In this document: positions 22,736 through 32,387 of the stretch, piece after piece
How positions within the stretch are numbered: the first letter of the stretch is position 1
Layout of the letters: each line of letters starts with the position of its first letter
NCBI GenBank assembly: GCA_050084515.1
Contig: CM114275.1
Span: 14,136,001-14,200,000, forward strand
DNA length: 64,000 bases
DNA from: Blasia pusilla
Taxonomy: Eukaryota; Marchantiophyta; Marchantiopsida; Blasiales
Direction of reading: 5' to 3'
Made by a program: the position numbers and the translations under genes
Notes under the pieces: generated by a model
What the model saw: the letters and a program-made list of their open reading frames with translations, nothing else
The model's database searches: none
What the model was told of the DNA's origin: nothing

Positions 22736-23196
22736 GCTGTAATGCATGAAGGGATATCACATTTCAACAAGAAACCTCGCAAAGGTGATGAATTTGTTAT
22801 CAAGGCACAAAAGCTAGGAAAAATACCCGAAGATGTTGTAATCTTTTCACTCATTGCCACTGGTTTGGACAAGACTATGATTGGCGATTACCTTGGTGAG
22901 AAAGAAGATTTTTCTCTGAAGGTCATGCATTCATATGTTGATTCTTTTGATTTTCAAGGAAAAGACTTTGATGAAGCGATACGAACTTTTCTACTTGGTT
23001 TTCAAGTGCCATGGGAGGCACAAAAAATTGATAGAATCATGGAGAAAATTTCCAAAAGGTATTGCATATGCAATCCGAAGTCATTCACGAGTGCAAATAC
23101 GACATATGTGCTTGCATACTCTGTGATCATGCTTAACACATGCGCACAACCCAACGGTGAAACTCAAGGTGAGTATAACCATGCTTTTAAAACATA
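22736..23196 (+). pseudogene. Sec7 catalytic domain exon of the BIG pseudogene
   Basis: This is the longest open stretch of the pseudogene. GISHFNKKPRKGDEF opens the domain; TMIGDYLGEKEDFSLKVMHS contains the segment that carries the glutamic finger (Glu of LGEK is kept). VPWEAQKIDRIMEKI corresponds to the ARF-binding motif but has Trp where the family has Gly. The usual MLNTDAHN reads MLNTCAQPN, losing Asp and His. These changes suggest relaxed selection even where the frame survives. Confidence 0.8.
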
Positions 23197-26039
23197 GTTG
23201 CATTGATACTACTGCCTGATATGATACTCCTACATGTCAGTATAAGCACACAAGCTGTACATCAAATCTATCTTCTTGGGAGTGTTTTTTTTTGGGATAC
23301 TCCTTTCGGTGAATGTTGCCATTCACATGAAAAATGAGAGTATGTGCTAGTTATTGTGGATAGTGAACTCTTGATAACATTTAGATTCCTTTCATGATGT
23401 TATAACTGGTTGAATAGATCAATGATGGTGACCATATTAACTAGAGAAGTTCTGTCATGCTTTGGTTTACAGATGTCGAAAACTGAGTTCATTCGAAACA
23501 ATCGAGGGATTGATGATGGCAAGGACTTACCTGAAGATTTTATGAATGGTATGTACGATAGCATTGTTCAAAATGAAATCAAAATGAAAGCTGAAACATT
23601 TTTCCTAAGTAAACAACCCACCAAGATGTGTTATTCGACATATGCAGGAACAATTCAAAGCAAAGGCTGGAAAACCCGAGTAAGTTCATGAAACCTCTTG
23701 TGCTCAAGCAAACCATCAGTGGAATCAAGCTTGATGTTAGATCAGAAAATCAGTTGAGTTGAAAATCCATTAACTCTTGTGTGTATTTGTTCATTGATCT
23801 TGGTGACAGGTCAATCTACTACGTTGCTGAGATGTTGAGATGGTAGACTTCACTTGATCCCCTATGCTTGTTGCATTCAATGTGCCAGTGGATATGAGTG
23901 AAGATGAGGTGGTGATGTTCTAATGCCTCGAAGGTTTCCGACATGCGATTCATATTACTTTTGTATTGGCAATGAAAACTCATAGAGATGCCTTCATCAC
24001 TTCCCTGGCAAAGTGTACGCCGTTGCACTCAGCAGCGGACATCGAATAGAAGAACATTGATGCAATTAAGGTATGTGGTTGTCTAAGACTGAAGTTGATA
24101 AGGAAATTGGTTTTAACCAAGCACTTTGCTAAGTCATACTTATTATGGAACTATGCTTCCTGTTCTAGGGTGAATGACCAGATTCACATTTTTCGTTGGT
24201 TCCGTCTCCTGAGAAAGATATGTCACTCCTTTGGCAAGCAATGGTTGAAACGTTGGCTTACATGTGTACATATGAGCATGTTGAGAAAGTAAAAACTTTC
24301 ATTGTATTTTGTGTTGAACTCATTACTTAGTGCTTAGTGATGGGCCTCATAGTTGTTAACTAAGAAAATCAACAACGTGAGGAGGCATGAATTTCTTTTA
24401 GCCATCTAGTTGTTTCTGGGGACATTATCAAAAAAGTGGAAGCCCAAAGTGGGCACACTTTATTCAAGGGGAAAATAATTATAGAGATTGATGATAATCT
24501 TCTGTCAACAAAAGTTCTGAAGAGCTTGATTCGATAATAAGTGTTCTCAGGACTTTCCAGTTTAAGTTCTCTTGTAAGGAACTATCAGTAAGTCCAATTC
24601 TCAACCAAAACTACCTTATTAGCAAGTAGGTTGTGTGATTGAGCCCTCTCTTCAATTTGAGTATAGATTCTTACTGGTCATGGAAGCGCAAGGATGCTCA
24701 TTTTGTTGTGTTTAATATACAAATTACTACATAGGAGGATGCACCCATAACTCACTTCATCGAAGTTGAAGTTAGAAACAACGATTGCAAGAGAGCATAC
24801 TGACACAATGACACCACAGAAGGTTGTATTTGCTGATTCTTAAGGTTCATCAATAAACAAATACCCTCAAGGGTTGACGCCTTTTAAGGCTCAGCATGGT
24901 GTTGTGAGAGTGGTGAATGCAATATTGGTTTTAGAAATTTGATTCTATAGGCCCAATTGCCCTTCAATGGGTCCTCATCAATCTTTCAATGATCATATCA
25001 TGTGTTCTAGGTTTAGAAGTATCTGAAGAATGGCCTATCAAACTCACTTTATTGCATGTGTTGCACGCCATAATCTCCATTGCAGATGAAGATGGTAACT
25101 ACCTCTTGGAGGCTTGGGAGCACATTCTAACCTATGTATCACAATTTGAGCATCTCCATCTTATTGGTGAGGGTGTGCCTCCTAATGCAACCTTCTTTGT
25201 AGCACCTCAGAGTGATGCACAGAAAAGGCAGTCAATAAAATCACCTGTGCTTCCGGTCTTGAGGCGAAAAGGAGGAGGTTCTTGCTTGCTACTATGTTGT
25301 AGCAGCACCTAGACGAAGTTTATAGTGCAGGAGTTGGAGGTAGTTCTTTTGGAGTGGTCACAACTCAGCATATGAATAACCTTGTCTCAAATCTGAATAT
25401 GCTGGAACAGATCGGCAATTTCGATATGAATAAAATATTCTCACGTAGTCAGAGGCTAAATAGTGAGGCCATTGTTGATTTTGTGAAGGCTCTGTGCAAG
25501 GTTTCTATGGAAGAGTTTCGTTTAACCAGTGACCCTCGGGTGTTCAGTTTGACAAAGATTATCAAGATAGCGTAAGTTTGGAGGAGATTGTCCCCACATT
25601 CTCCTGAATATGTGATTCGGAGTTTTCCATTATCACAAATCATCTTGGAAATGCAGACTAACATGATGGTTATGATGCAAACACTTCAAAATGAATCGCA
25701 TCAGGCTATCTTGGTCACATATTTGGCATGTGTTGGCATATTTTTTATGATTGTTGCGTGCTCAGATAACCTTAGAGTTGCCATGTATGCAATGGATTCC
25801 CTACGACAACTGGAAATGAAGTTTCTTGAATGTGAGGAGCTGGAAAACTACAACTTTCAAAATAAGTTCATGAAGCCGTTCGTGATTGTGATGAGGAAGA
25901 GCAGCTTAGTGGAGATAGGAGAGCTCATCATTCGATGCCTCTCTCAGATGGCCTTTTCTAGGGTTGGCCAAGTAAAGTCCGGATGGAAGATTATGTTCAT
26001 GGTATGTGTTGGACTCTTGTGTTGACCTGTTCCTTTGAA

Positions 26040-27450
26040 TGTTATATCTTTTGTAAAACATAGTAACTTGGAGTTTACTATAGTGAAAAGTAACTGATAG
26101 AATTACTACAGTAACTTAGTGTTTTACCACAGTAAATAGTAATTTCTTGTTACCATAGAGTTACCTCAGTCATTCTGAGAATTACTGTGGGCGGTAGGCC
26201 CTAACCCTAAAACCTAGAAACTCATTCTCTTGGCTGTATATAACCCTCTGAGGGTGCCTGCTAAATTACATTCTCTTACACCTTTCTAAACACGACTCTC
26301 TGAGCTGAGGAGCTGATTGAGAAGCACTGAGTGTGCTTTGCTTACCTGAGTGGATTGTGCTTCTAACCTTAGTAGTTCAGTGTGCTGCTGCTTACAGATT
26401 GAGAGGTCTGCTAACTTGAAGGGTTCAGTGAGTCTTGTGATACAAGGTGTCTAGTAGTACTAACCTGAGTGGTTGCTATTGAAATGTCTACTGTGTTGAA
26501 ATCAGAATTCTACTTCCTCTCAGATCTACTTTTAAAACTTTAAAATGATAGAAAGATAGTAGACCCCGACAGGATCTTCCACCGAACCATGTACATGAGG
26601 GTAATCACTTACAAACCTGAAAAGAGCAAAACTGAAATGGATTCCATGTAGAACTGGTCTACAACTTCTATTGAGAACTGGGTGCTTGAAAAGGAACACC
26701 TTATTAGAATACACAAGTCCTGAAGAGAGGGGGTTGAAACCAAGATGCAAGAGTTTGTGCTAGATTGGTTCTTGGAGCATTCTCCACACCAATGCACATT
26801 CCATCTTAGTTGATCAAGGCACCGGCAGAGGTTCAGGTATGTAAGAGCTAATCTCAAAACCCACAGCCTTAGAGGGCAGGAGTAGAAGTGAATCAAAGAA
26901 GAAGGGAAGAGAGGGGAGTTAAATAGTTTCCTACAAGAGACCAGCAGAAGGGACCACTTTGCATGGTAGGGCAAGGTGGAAAGGGCCAAAGACACCATGA
27001 ATAGGCCAACACATTATCAGCAGGATAAAGACAACAAGCCAAAGACATCGAGGGGTAGGCCAAAGACACCATGTGCGGGGATAAAGACTGTGAGCCAAAG
27101 ACAACAGGGGTAGGCCAACACACCATGTGCACAATTAAATATAACCAAAACTCACAAGAATAGTTAAAGAGGTAACTAGTAAACTAACTGAGATTTGTAA
27201 CTATGATAAACTTCCAACCATAGTTTGCAGAACTAACCATAGTTAAAAAACTAGAAGAAAATAGCAGACAATTTTATGTGAAATCCTAACATATTGCTGC
27301 TAACCTAAGTGGTTGCTATTGCACTAAGTGTGCTTGAGAATGCAAGGTAATCTGGTGATGTAGGTTGTCTAGTGCTTTCCTCTACAATCTAACCTGAGTG
27401 GTTGCTATTGCACTAAGTGTGCTTGTAATAGCTAGGTTGTAGAGAAACTC
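26040..27450 (+). repeat. LTR_A, plus orientation, split by an LTR_B insertion
   Basis: Starts TGTTATATCTTTTGTAAAACATAG and matches, inverted, the LTR at 27812-28276 over its whole length (landmarks CTCATTCTCTTGGCTGTATA, GAGGAGCTGATTGAG, GTGGTTGCTATTGCACTAAG, GTTGTAGAGAAACTCTGATA). It lies in an intron of the BIG pseudogene. Bases 26494-27291 are a separate LTR_B inserted within it. The exact 3' end was not fixed. Confidence 0.7.
26494..27291 (-). repeat. Solo LTR_B inserted in LTR_A
   Basis: On the minus strand it starts TGTTAGGATTTCACATAAAA and ends GATTTCAACA (798 bp). It is flanked by an imperfect 5-bp duplication: TACTG at 26489-26493 and TATTG at 27292-27296. No internal copia sequence is attached, so it is a solo LTR. 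It aligns end to end with the 729-bp LTR at 28325-29053. Confidence 0.75.
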
Positions 27451-27811
27451 TGATATTCTAAAATATCTACTTTTAGATTTTGATTTGAAATTCAATATTC
27501 ATGCATGTCTATTCTGCATAATATTGGGCAGTTTTTCATGAGGTTGGGTTTCAAGAAGGAGGCATGGGTGTACTCATGCAGTTGTTCCTGTTGGCGTAAT
27601 TAATTTTGTTGTCTGTCTCTGTCACAGAAAGGACATTGTTTGTGCAGGTATTAACAACTGCAACCACTGATGACCACAAGACCATTGTATTGCTGGCGTT
27701 TTGAGACCATGGAGAAGATAGTCAAAGAATACTTCTCGTATATCACAGAGACTGAAACGACGACTTTCACTGACTGTGTTAACTGTTTGATTGCATTTAC
27801 AAATATCAGAG

Positions 27812-28276
27812 TTTCTCTACAACCTAGCTCTTACAAGCACACTTAGTGCAATAGCAACCACTCAAGTTAGTACTACTAGGCACCTTGCATCACAAGACTC
27901 ACTCAAGTCAGTAGACCTCTCAGTCTGTAAGCATAAGCACACTTAGTGCTTAGCACACTGAACGACTAAGATCAGAAGCACAATCCACCCATGTAAGCAA
28001 AGCAGACTCAGTGCTGCTCAATCAGCTCCTCAGCTTAGAGTGTACGAAAGGTGTAAGAATGCATTTTCGCAGGGCACCCTCAAGGGGTTGTATACAGCCA
28101 AGAGAATGAGTTTCTAGGGTTAGGGCCTGCTGGCCATAGTAATTCTCAAAATTACTAAGGTAAATCTATAGTAACAAGAAGTTACGATTTATTGCGGTAA
28201 AACACTAAGTTACTATAGTAATTCTATCAGTTAATCTTCACTATAGTCAACTCTCAATTACTATGTTTTTACAACA
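27812..28276 (-). repeat. LTR_A, minus orientation, interrupting a BIG exon
   Basis: On the minus strand it begins TGTTGTAAAAACATAGTAA at 28276, preceded by the polypurine-like AAGTGGGAG (28277-28285), and runs to about 27812, where it abuts BIG exon sequence in mid-codon. It is therefore the 3' LTR of a minus-strand copia element whose interior is cut after ~48 bp by LTR_B at 28325. Confidence 0.7.
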
Positions 28277-28324
28277 CTCCCACTTAACTCGAGTTTATAT
28301 AAGACCCATCCTCTGAGCACATTT

Positions 28325-29053
28325 TGTTGAAATCAGAATTCTACTTCCTCTCAGATCTTACTTTTAAAACTTTAAGAGAATAGAAAGATAGTAGATCCCG
28401 ACAGGATCTTCCACTGAACCATGTACATGAGGGTAATCACTTACAAACCTGAAAGAGTAAACCTGAAAATGGATTGCATGTAGAACTGGTCTACAACTTC
28501 TATTGAGAACTGGGTGCTTGAAAGGCAACACCTTATTAGAATACACAAGTCCTGAAGAGAGGTGGTTGAAACCAAGATGCAGGAGTTTGTGCTAGATTGG
28601 TTCTTGGAGCATTCTCCACACCAATGCACATTCCTTCTTAGTTGATCAAAGCACCAGCAGAGGTTCAGGTATGTAAGAGCTAATCTCAAAACCCACAGCC
28701 TTAGAGGGCAGGAGTAGAAGTGAATCAAAGAAGAAGGGAAGAGAGGGGGACTTATATAGTTTCCTAGAAGAGACCAGCGAAGGACCACTTTGCATGGTAG
28801 GGCAAGGTGGAAGGGCCAAAGACAACAGAGGAGGAGGAAGACAAGGCCAACACACAGGGGGGGAGGCCAAGACACCATGTGCACAATTTAACATAACCAA
28901 AACTCACAAGAATAGTTAAAGAGGTAACTAGTAGACTAATCGAGACTTGTAACTATGATAAACTTCCAACCATAGTTTGCGAGAACTAACCATAAAAAAA
29001 AAAAAAAAAACTGGAAGAAAACAAAGCAGACAATTTTATGTGAAATCCTAACA
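28325..29053 (-). repeat. LTR_B, 3' LTR of the composite copia element
   Basis: On the minus strand TGTTAGGATTTCACA...GATTTCAACA (729 bp), immediately preceded by the polypurine tract GTTGAGTGGGAG (29054-29065) and then copia RNase H. It matches the solo LTR_B at 26494-27291 and the fragment at 3221-3415. Confidence 0.85.
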
Positions 29054-29065
29054 CTCCCACTCAAC

Positions 29066-29730
29066 GAAAATTAGTCATGCCAATCTTGCTCAAGCATTTT
29101 GTATGCTTGATAGATGACAATGATTTGGTGAGGAAATCAACCGCCATATCCTCGTCCCAATGAACCTTAGGTCAATTTCAATCCCCATCAGATCTCTAAT
29201 GAAGTGGTGATTTAACGTTGATATGCTTAGTTCTCGCATGATGAATCGGATTATTGCATAGTGCAATACTTCCTTGGTTATCTCCATAGAGAACTATAGG
29301 TCCTTCACATGGAAACCCGACATCTTGTTGAGAAAGTATCGAAGCCCAATGATTCCTTCCTCGCATGAGCAATGCCAATGTACTCTGCCTCTGTTGAGGA
29401 ACAAGCAACGATCTGGTGAAGTTTCTTTGCTCCAACTCACAAACACCATTGCACAATATGAAGATATATCCTGAAGTTGATCTTGCAGTGTCTTCATCAG
29501 CAGCATAATCTGAATCTGTGAACCCATATAATGTGGTGGAAGTTCCTGAGCTATATGTGATTCCCATTGTTGGAGTTCCCTTCAGATAGCGTAACAATCT
29601 TTTTACCTTTTCCGTGTTCTGGTCCTGGGTTATGCATGTACTTGCAAAGGACTCCTACTGTAAATGATATGTCTGGTCTGGTGCAAACAGCAAGATAAAG
29701 CAAGCTCCCTAGCCAAAGTTGAGTAGGACG
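29066..29730 (-). pseudogene. Copia RT C-terminus and RNase H
   Basis: LGSLLYLAVCTRPDISFTVG (about 29715-29655), RYLKGTPTMGITYSSGTS (29591-29540), GFTDSDYAADEDTARSTSGY (29522-29465), then VLYGDNQGSIALCNNPIHHA (29295-29235) and RTKHINVKSPLH. These are the standard copia RNase H landmarks, with a frameshift near 29450 and more near 29200. The ~120 RT residues that should precede them are missing, replaced by CACTA sequence. Confidence 0.85.
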
Positions 29731-31273
29731 GTGCTTGGGTCAGGAGTTATATCAGGTTTTGGTGGAAGAGACAAGTTCCATGCCAAAGATATCCCCTTAG
29801 GCATGGTGAGGGTTGATCTAAACGAGGTGTTCGAGCCAGAACATGCTTTATGGATGCCGAATTTGATAGACAAAACTGCACAAGAAACATTTGGTGATGC
29901 TCTTGGCTCAAGCATGCTCTGGCCAGAGATGCATATGAGAAAGGTGATTCAGTAGAGTAGTCTTTTCTTTTGGCACAACTATCTAAGGTGCACTAACTTT
30001 ATTTTCATGGATGACATGATCTCCGTTGCCCTTTCAAGATGAGATGATAAACCCTATTATATTTGATCTTCATTTTTTAATCTATTTGGATTATAACCCC
30101 ATGTAATAGTGATTCATTTTGTAATTTGGTGTATGGAAGCTACTCTATAGTGACATTTCATCCCTCAAAATCTATTTTCAAGAATATGTTTTCATTATGT
30201 GCTTGGTTAATTGCTTGTGTATGTTTCGTTTGTAGAAAGACATTCTTATTCTATCTCTTTCTAAACTCAGAGAAAATTCATGTAGTTTCTTGATTACATC
30301 AAGATGATGCTACTCAATGTAACAACATAGTGCTCATGTGCTACTTCCATATAGTTGAGTTGACATGTCTCTGGATATATGATGTTGTTTTAGATATGTG
30401 CGCTTTTGTCAAAATTCTACTATGTGCTAAGGTGAACGCTTAAGTGTTCACCATATAAATGGAAAAGAGGATTTCTATAATTCAGATCCATTAATTCTTG
30501 CACCATTCAAAAGGCATAAGAAACATTCCAAAATATCCAAAATTTATATTCCCACTAGTCATATCAATATAACTAGCACAATACGATTCAAAAACTAAAG
30601 TAGTAAGCTTCAAGTTCTCTCTAGTCATAATTGTATGACTCATGCAGTTCTCTTGCAATGACTACATAATTTCCGCTTCTCACATAGTCATATCTTCATG
30701 ACTAGACCAGTTGTGTTTGCTTTTATAGTAGTCATGTAACTCTACTCTTCTATTGATAGTACATGATTACATGAGTCCATACCAACATTTTCAATAAAAT
30801 AAAATGACTACATGAGTTGCCGACTATAACTCAATGGAGTACACTTGGTGCATTTTGATAAGATATTCTGAACTTTTGCACACCAACCATGACTAAAGGA
30901 GTCGTTGGTGGTAACTAGAAAAATATACACATATGACTAGATGAGTCGTACTCAAGTCTACATCATCAGTGATATGTCACAACAATAGTCCATGTCATCA
31001 GTGACACATCATACTAAATAGTCCATGTCACTGATGATGTGTCATTATTCCACGTCATTTGAGTGACGTGTCAGTCATGGCCTCATGACTACACCCTCAA
31101 GTCAAATACCAACCTCCACCTAAGCTGACCATCCTAGTTAGCCTAGTCGCCAAACAAATATGACTTGGCTTTTGTGTCTAAAGTAGTCGCCAGTCATTGT
31201 TAGTCGTGGTATGTAAAATATAACTCATATGAGTCATATAACCTAGTCATAAAACCAAGGATTTCTTCTAGTG
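29730..31273 (+). mobile_element. CACTA-type element fragment with one terminal repeat and subterminal repeats
   Basis: The right end is the complement of CACTAGAAGAAATCC (31273-31259), a CACTA-family terminal repeat. Between 30570 and 31255 the words TAGTCAT/ATGACTA and GACTCAT occur many times in both orientations, typical of transposase-binding subterminal repeats. A pair of inverted blocks around 30965-31050 (CATGTCATCAGTGACACATC and its complement) can form a hairpin. At the left, a plus-strand frame (29719-29955) reads GMVRVDLNEVFEPEHALWMP, FGDALGSSMLWPEMHM, resembling the C-terminal exon of plant CACTA-associated transposase proteins (weak). No left terminal repeat: that end, with part of copia RT, is deleted. 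Confidence 0.55.
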
Positions 31274-31530
31274 TTGACGTCCATGTTATGTAATCTCCAC
31301 TTCTTACTTACTTCAACTGCAACCACTACTCTTGTAGTCGTAATCTTTGCAACAGGGCTAAATTTTTCCTTATAATTGATGCCATATTGTTGTGCATAGC
31401 CCTTAGCCACCAATCTCGCTTTGTATCTGTTAATTGTACCATCTTGATTGCGTTTGATTTGGTTAATCCATTTGCAACCAATAGCTTCCTTAACGGAAGG
31501 TATATAAACCAGCTCCAATATCTATTGATA
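31274..31530 (-). pseudogene. Copia reverse transcriptase, N-terminal fragment
   Basis: AIGCKWINQIKRNQDGTINR, YKARLVAKGYAQQYGINYKE and FSPVAKITTTRVVVA, then LHNMDVNT, where the CACTA terminal repeat interrupts the frame. These are the conserved first blocks of copia RT. The catalytic YVDD block is lost. Confidence 0.85.
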
Positions 31531-31899
31531 TCTTAATGCAGCAAGCTCTTCCTCCATAGCTTCAATCCATTCGACTTTACTTGCAGCTTCTTCAAAACAA
31601 CTCGGCTCTTGTTCTTGAAGGGTAGTCATCATATATGCATGATGAAAGGAAACCTTCATTTATAAATATATGAAATGGATGTGTAACTCTACTTGATCTA
31701 AAAAGTTCTTGTTCAGAGGTAGATGCCTATGACACGTGACTTGAGCTCTGACTAGTGTCAATCGACTGAAAACGTACTCCTCTTGTCCATGGAATCACAG
31801 ATTTAATTGATGAATCTAGGACCTCTCTTAATTGTGCACTAGTACTTGGGGATGTTGAAGACAATGTCTATTAGATTACAGTCATATTCTCACCCTCAA

Positions 31900-32387
31900 C
31901 AGACGAGTTTAGATGTTGAATAGGCTCAGATAGAGCATACCATGACTTTAGCTCATCAAAGACAACATCGCGACTAATAATAATATAGCACTTATACCCC
32001 TTAGTTCCATCATCATAGCCAATGAAGATACATCTTTCAGACTTGGGATCTTATTTCTAACGTCTCTCAGAAGGAACATGAGCATAACAAATACAGCCAA
32101 ATACTTTCAAGAAGGGAAAATCAGGTTTACTTCCTATGAAGACTTCGAATGGAGTTTTATCATGAACTCTTGCTGTTGGAGTTTGGTTGATTAAGAAGAT
32201 TGCACGTGCTACAGCCTATGCCCAATACACCTTAGGCATGTTCTTCTCATTCAACATAGCTCGTGCCGCTTCAGCATATGTCGATTCTTCCTCTCAACCA
32301 CTCCTTTTTGTTGTGAAGTGTAACGGCAAGTCACTTGACATTGGATGTCATTATGACGTAAAAAGTCATCAAACTCTATTGAAAGAT
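31900..32387 (-). pseudogene. Copia integrase core, C-terminal part
   Basis: Starting right after the LINE 3' end, the frame reads SIEFDDFLRHNDIQCQVT, then YTSQQKGVVERKNRHM, the integrase segment containing the catalytic Glu (QxGVxExxN pattern). Further on are FGCICYAHVPSERR and CIFIGYDDGTKGYKCY. Several stops. The upstream half lies across the LINE, at 34861-35240. Confidence 0.85.

Larger units (their letters stand above)
22200..27811 (+). pseudogene. BIG-type Sec7 ARF-GEF, 5'/central part, unprocessed pseudogene
   Basis: BIG proteins activate ARF GTPases for trans-Golgi vesicle traffic. Plus-strand segments follow gene order. HUS/linker: RMVNGLLTIAQGVPPGAST (22232-22290), IKCLVGMLRSMGNWLN (frameshifted, ~22350), KIEQHRAYKLEFQ (22513-22550). 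Sec7: 22742-23180 and 23473-23620 (TEFIRNNRGIDDGKDLPEDF). HDS1: GFRHAIHITFVLAMKTHRDA (~23930-24000). Then ISIADEDGNYLLEAWEHIL (25070-25130), EAIVDFVKALCKVSMEE (25460-25510), NYNFQNKFMKPFVIVMRKSS (25848-25910) and VKSGWKIMFM (25973-26001). The final exon is at 27644-27811 (TTATTDDHKTIVLLAF), where it is cut by an inverted LTR. Splice-like borders remain, and stops and frameshifts occur throughout, for example TGA in the last exon. Intron 26002-27643 contains LTR insertions. The C-terminal exons are missing here; a C-terminal piece is at 1-2019 on the other strand. Confidence 0.85.
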
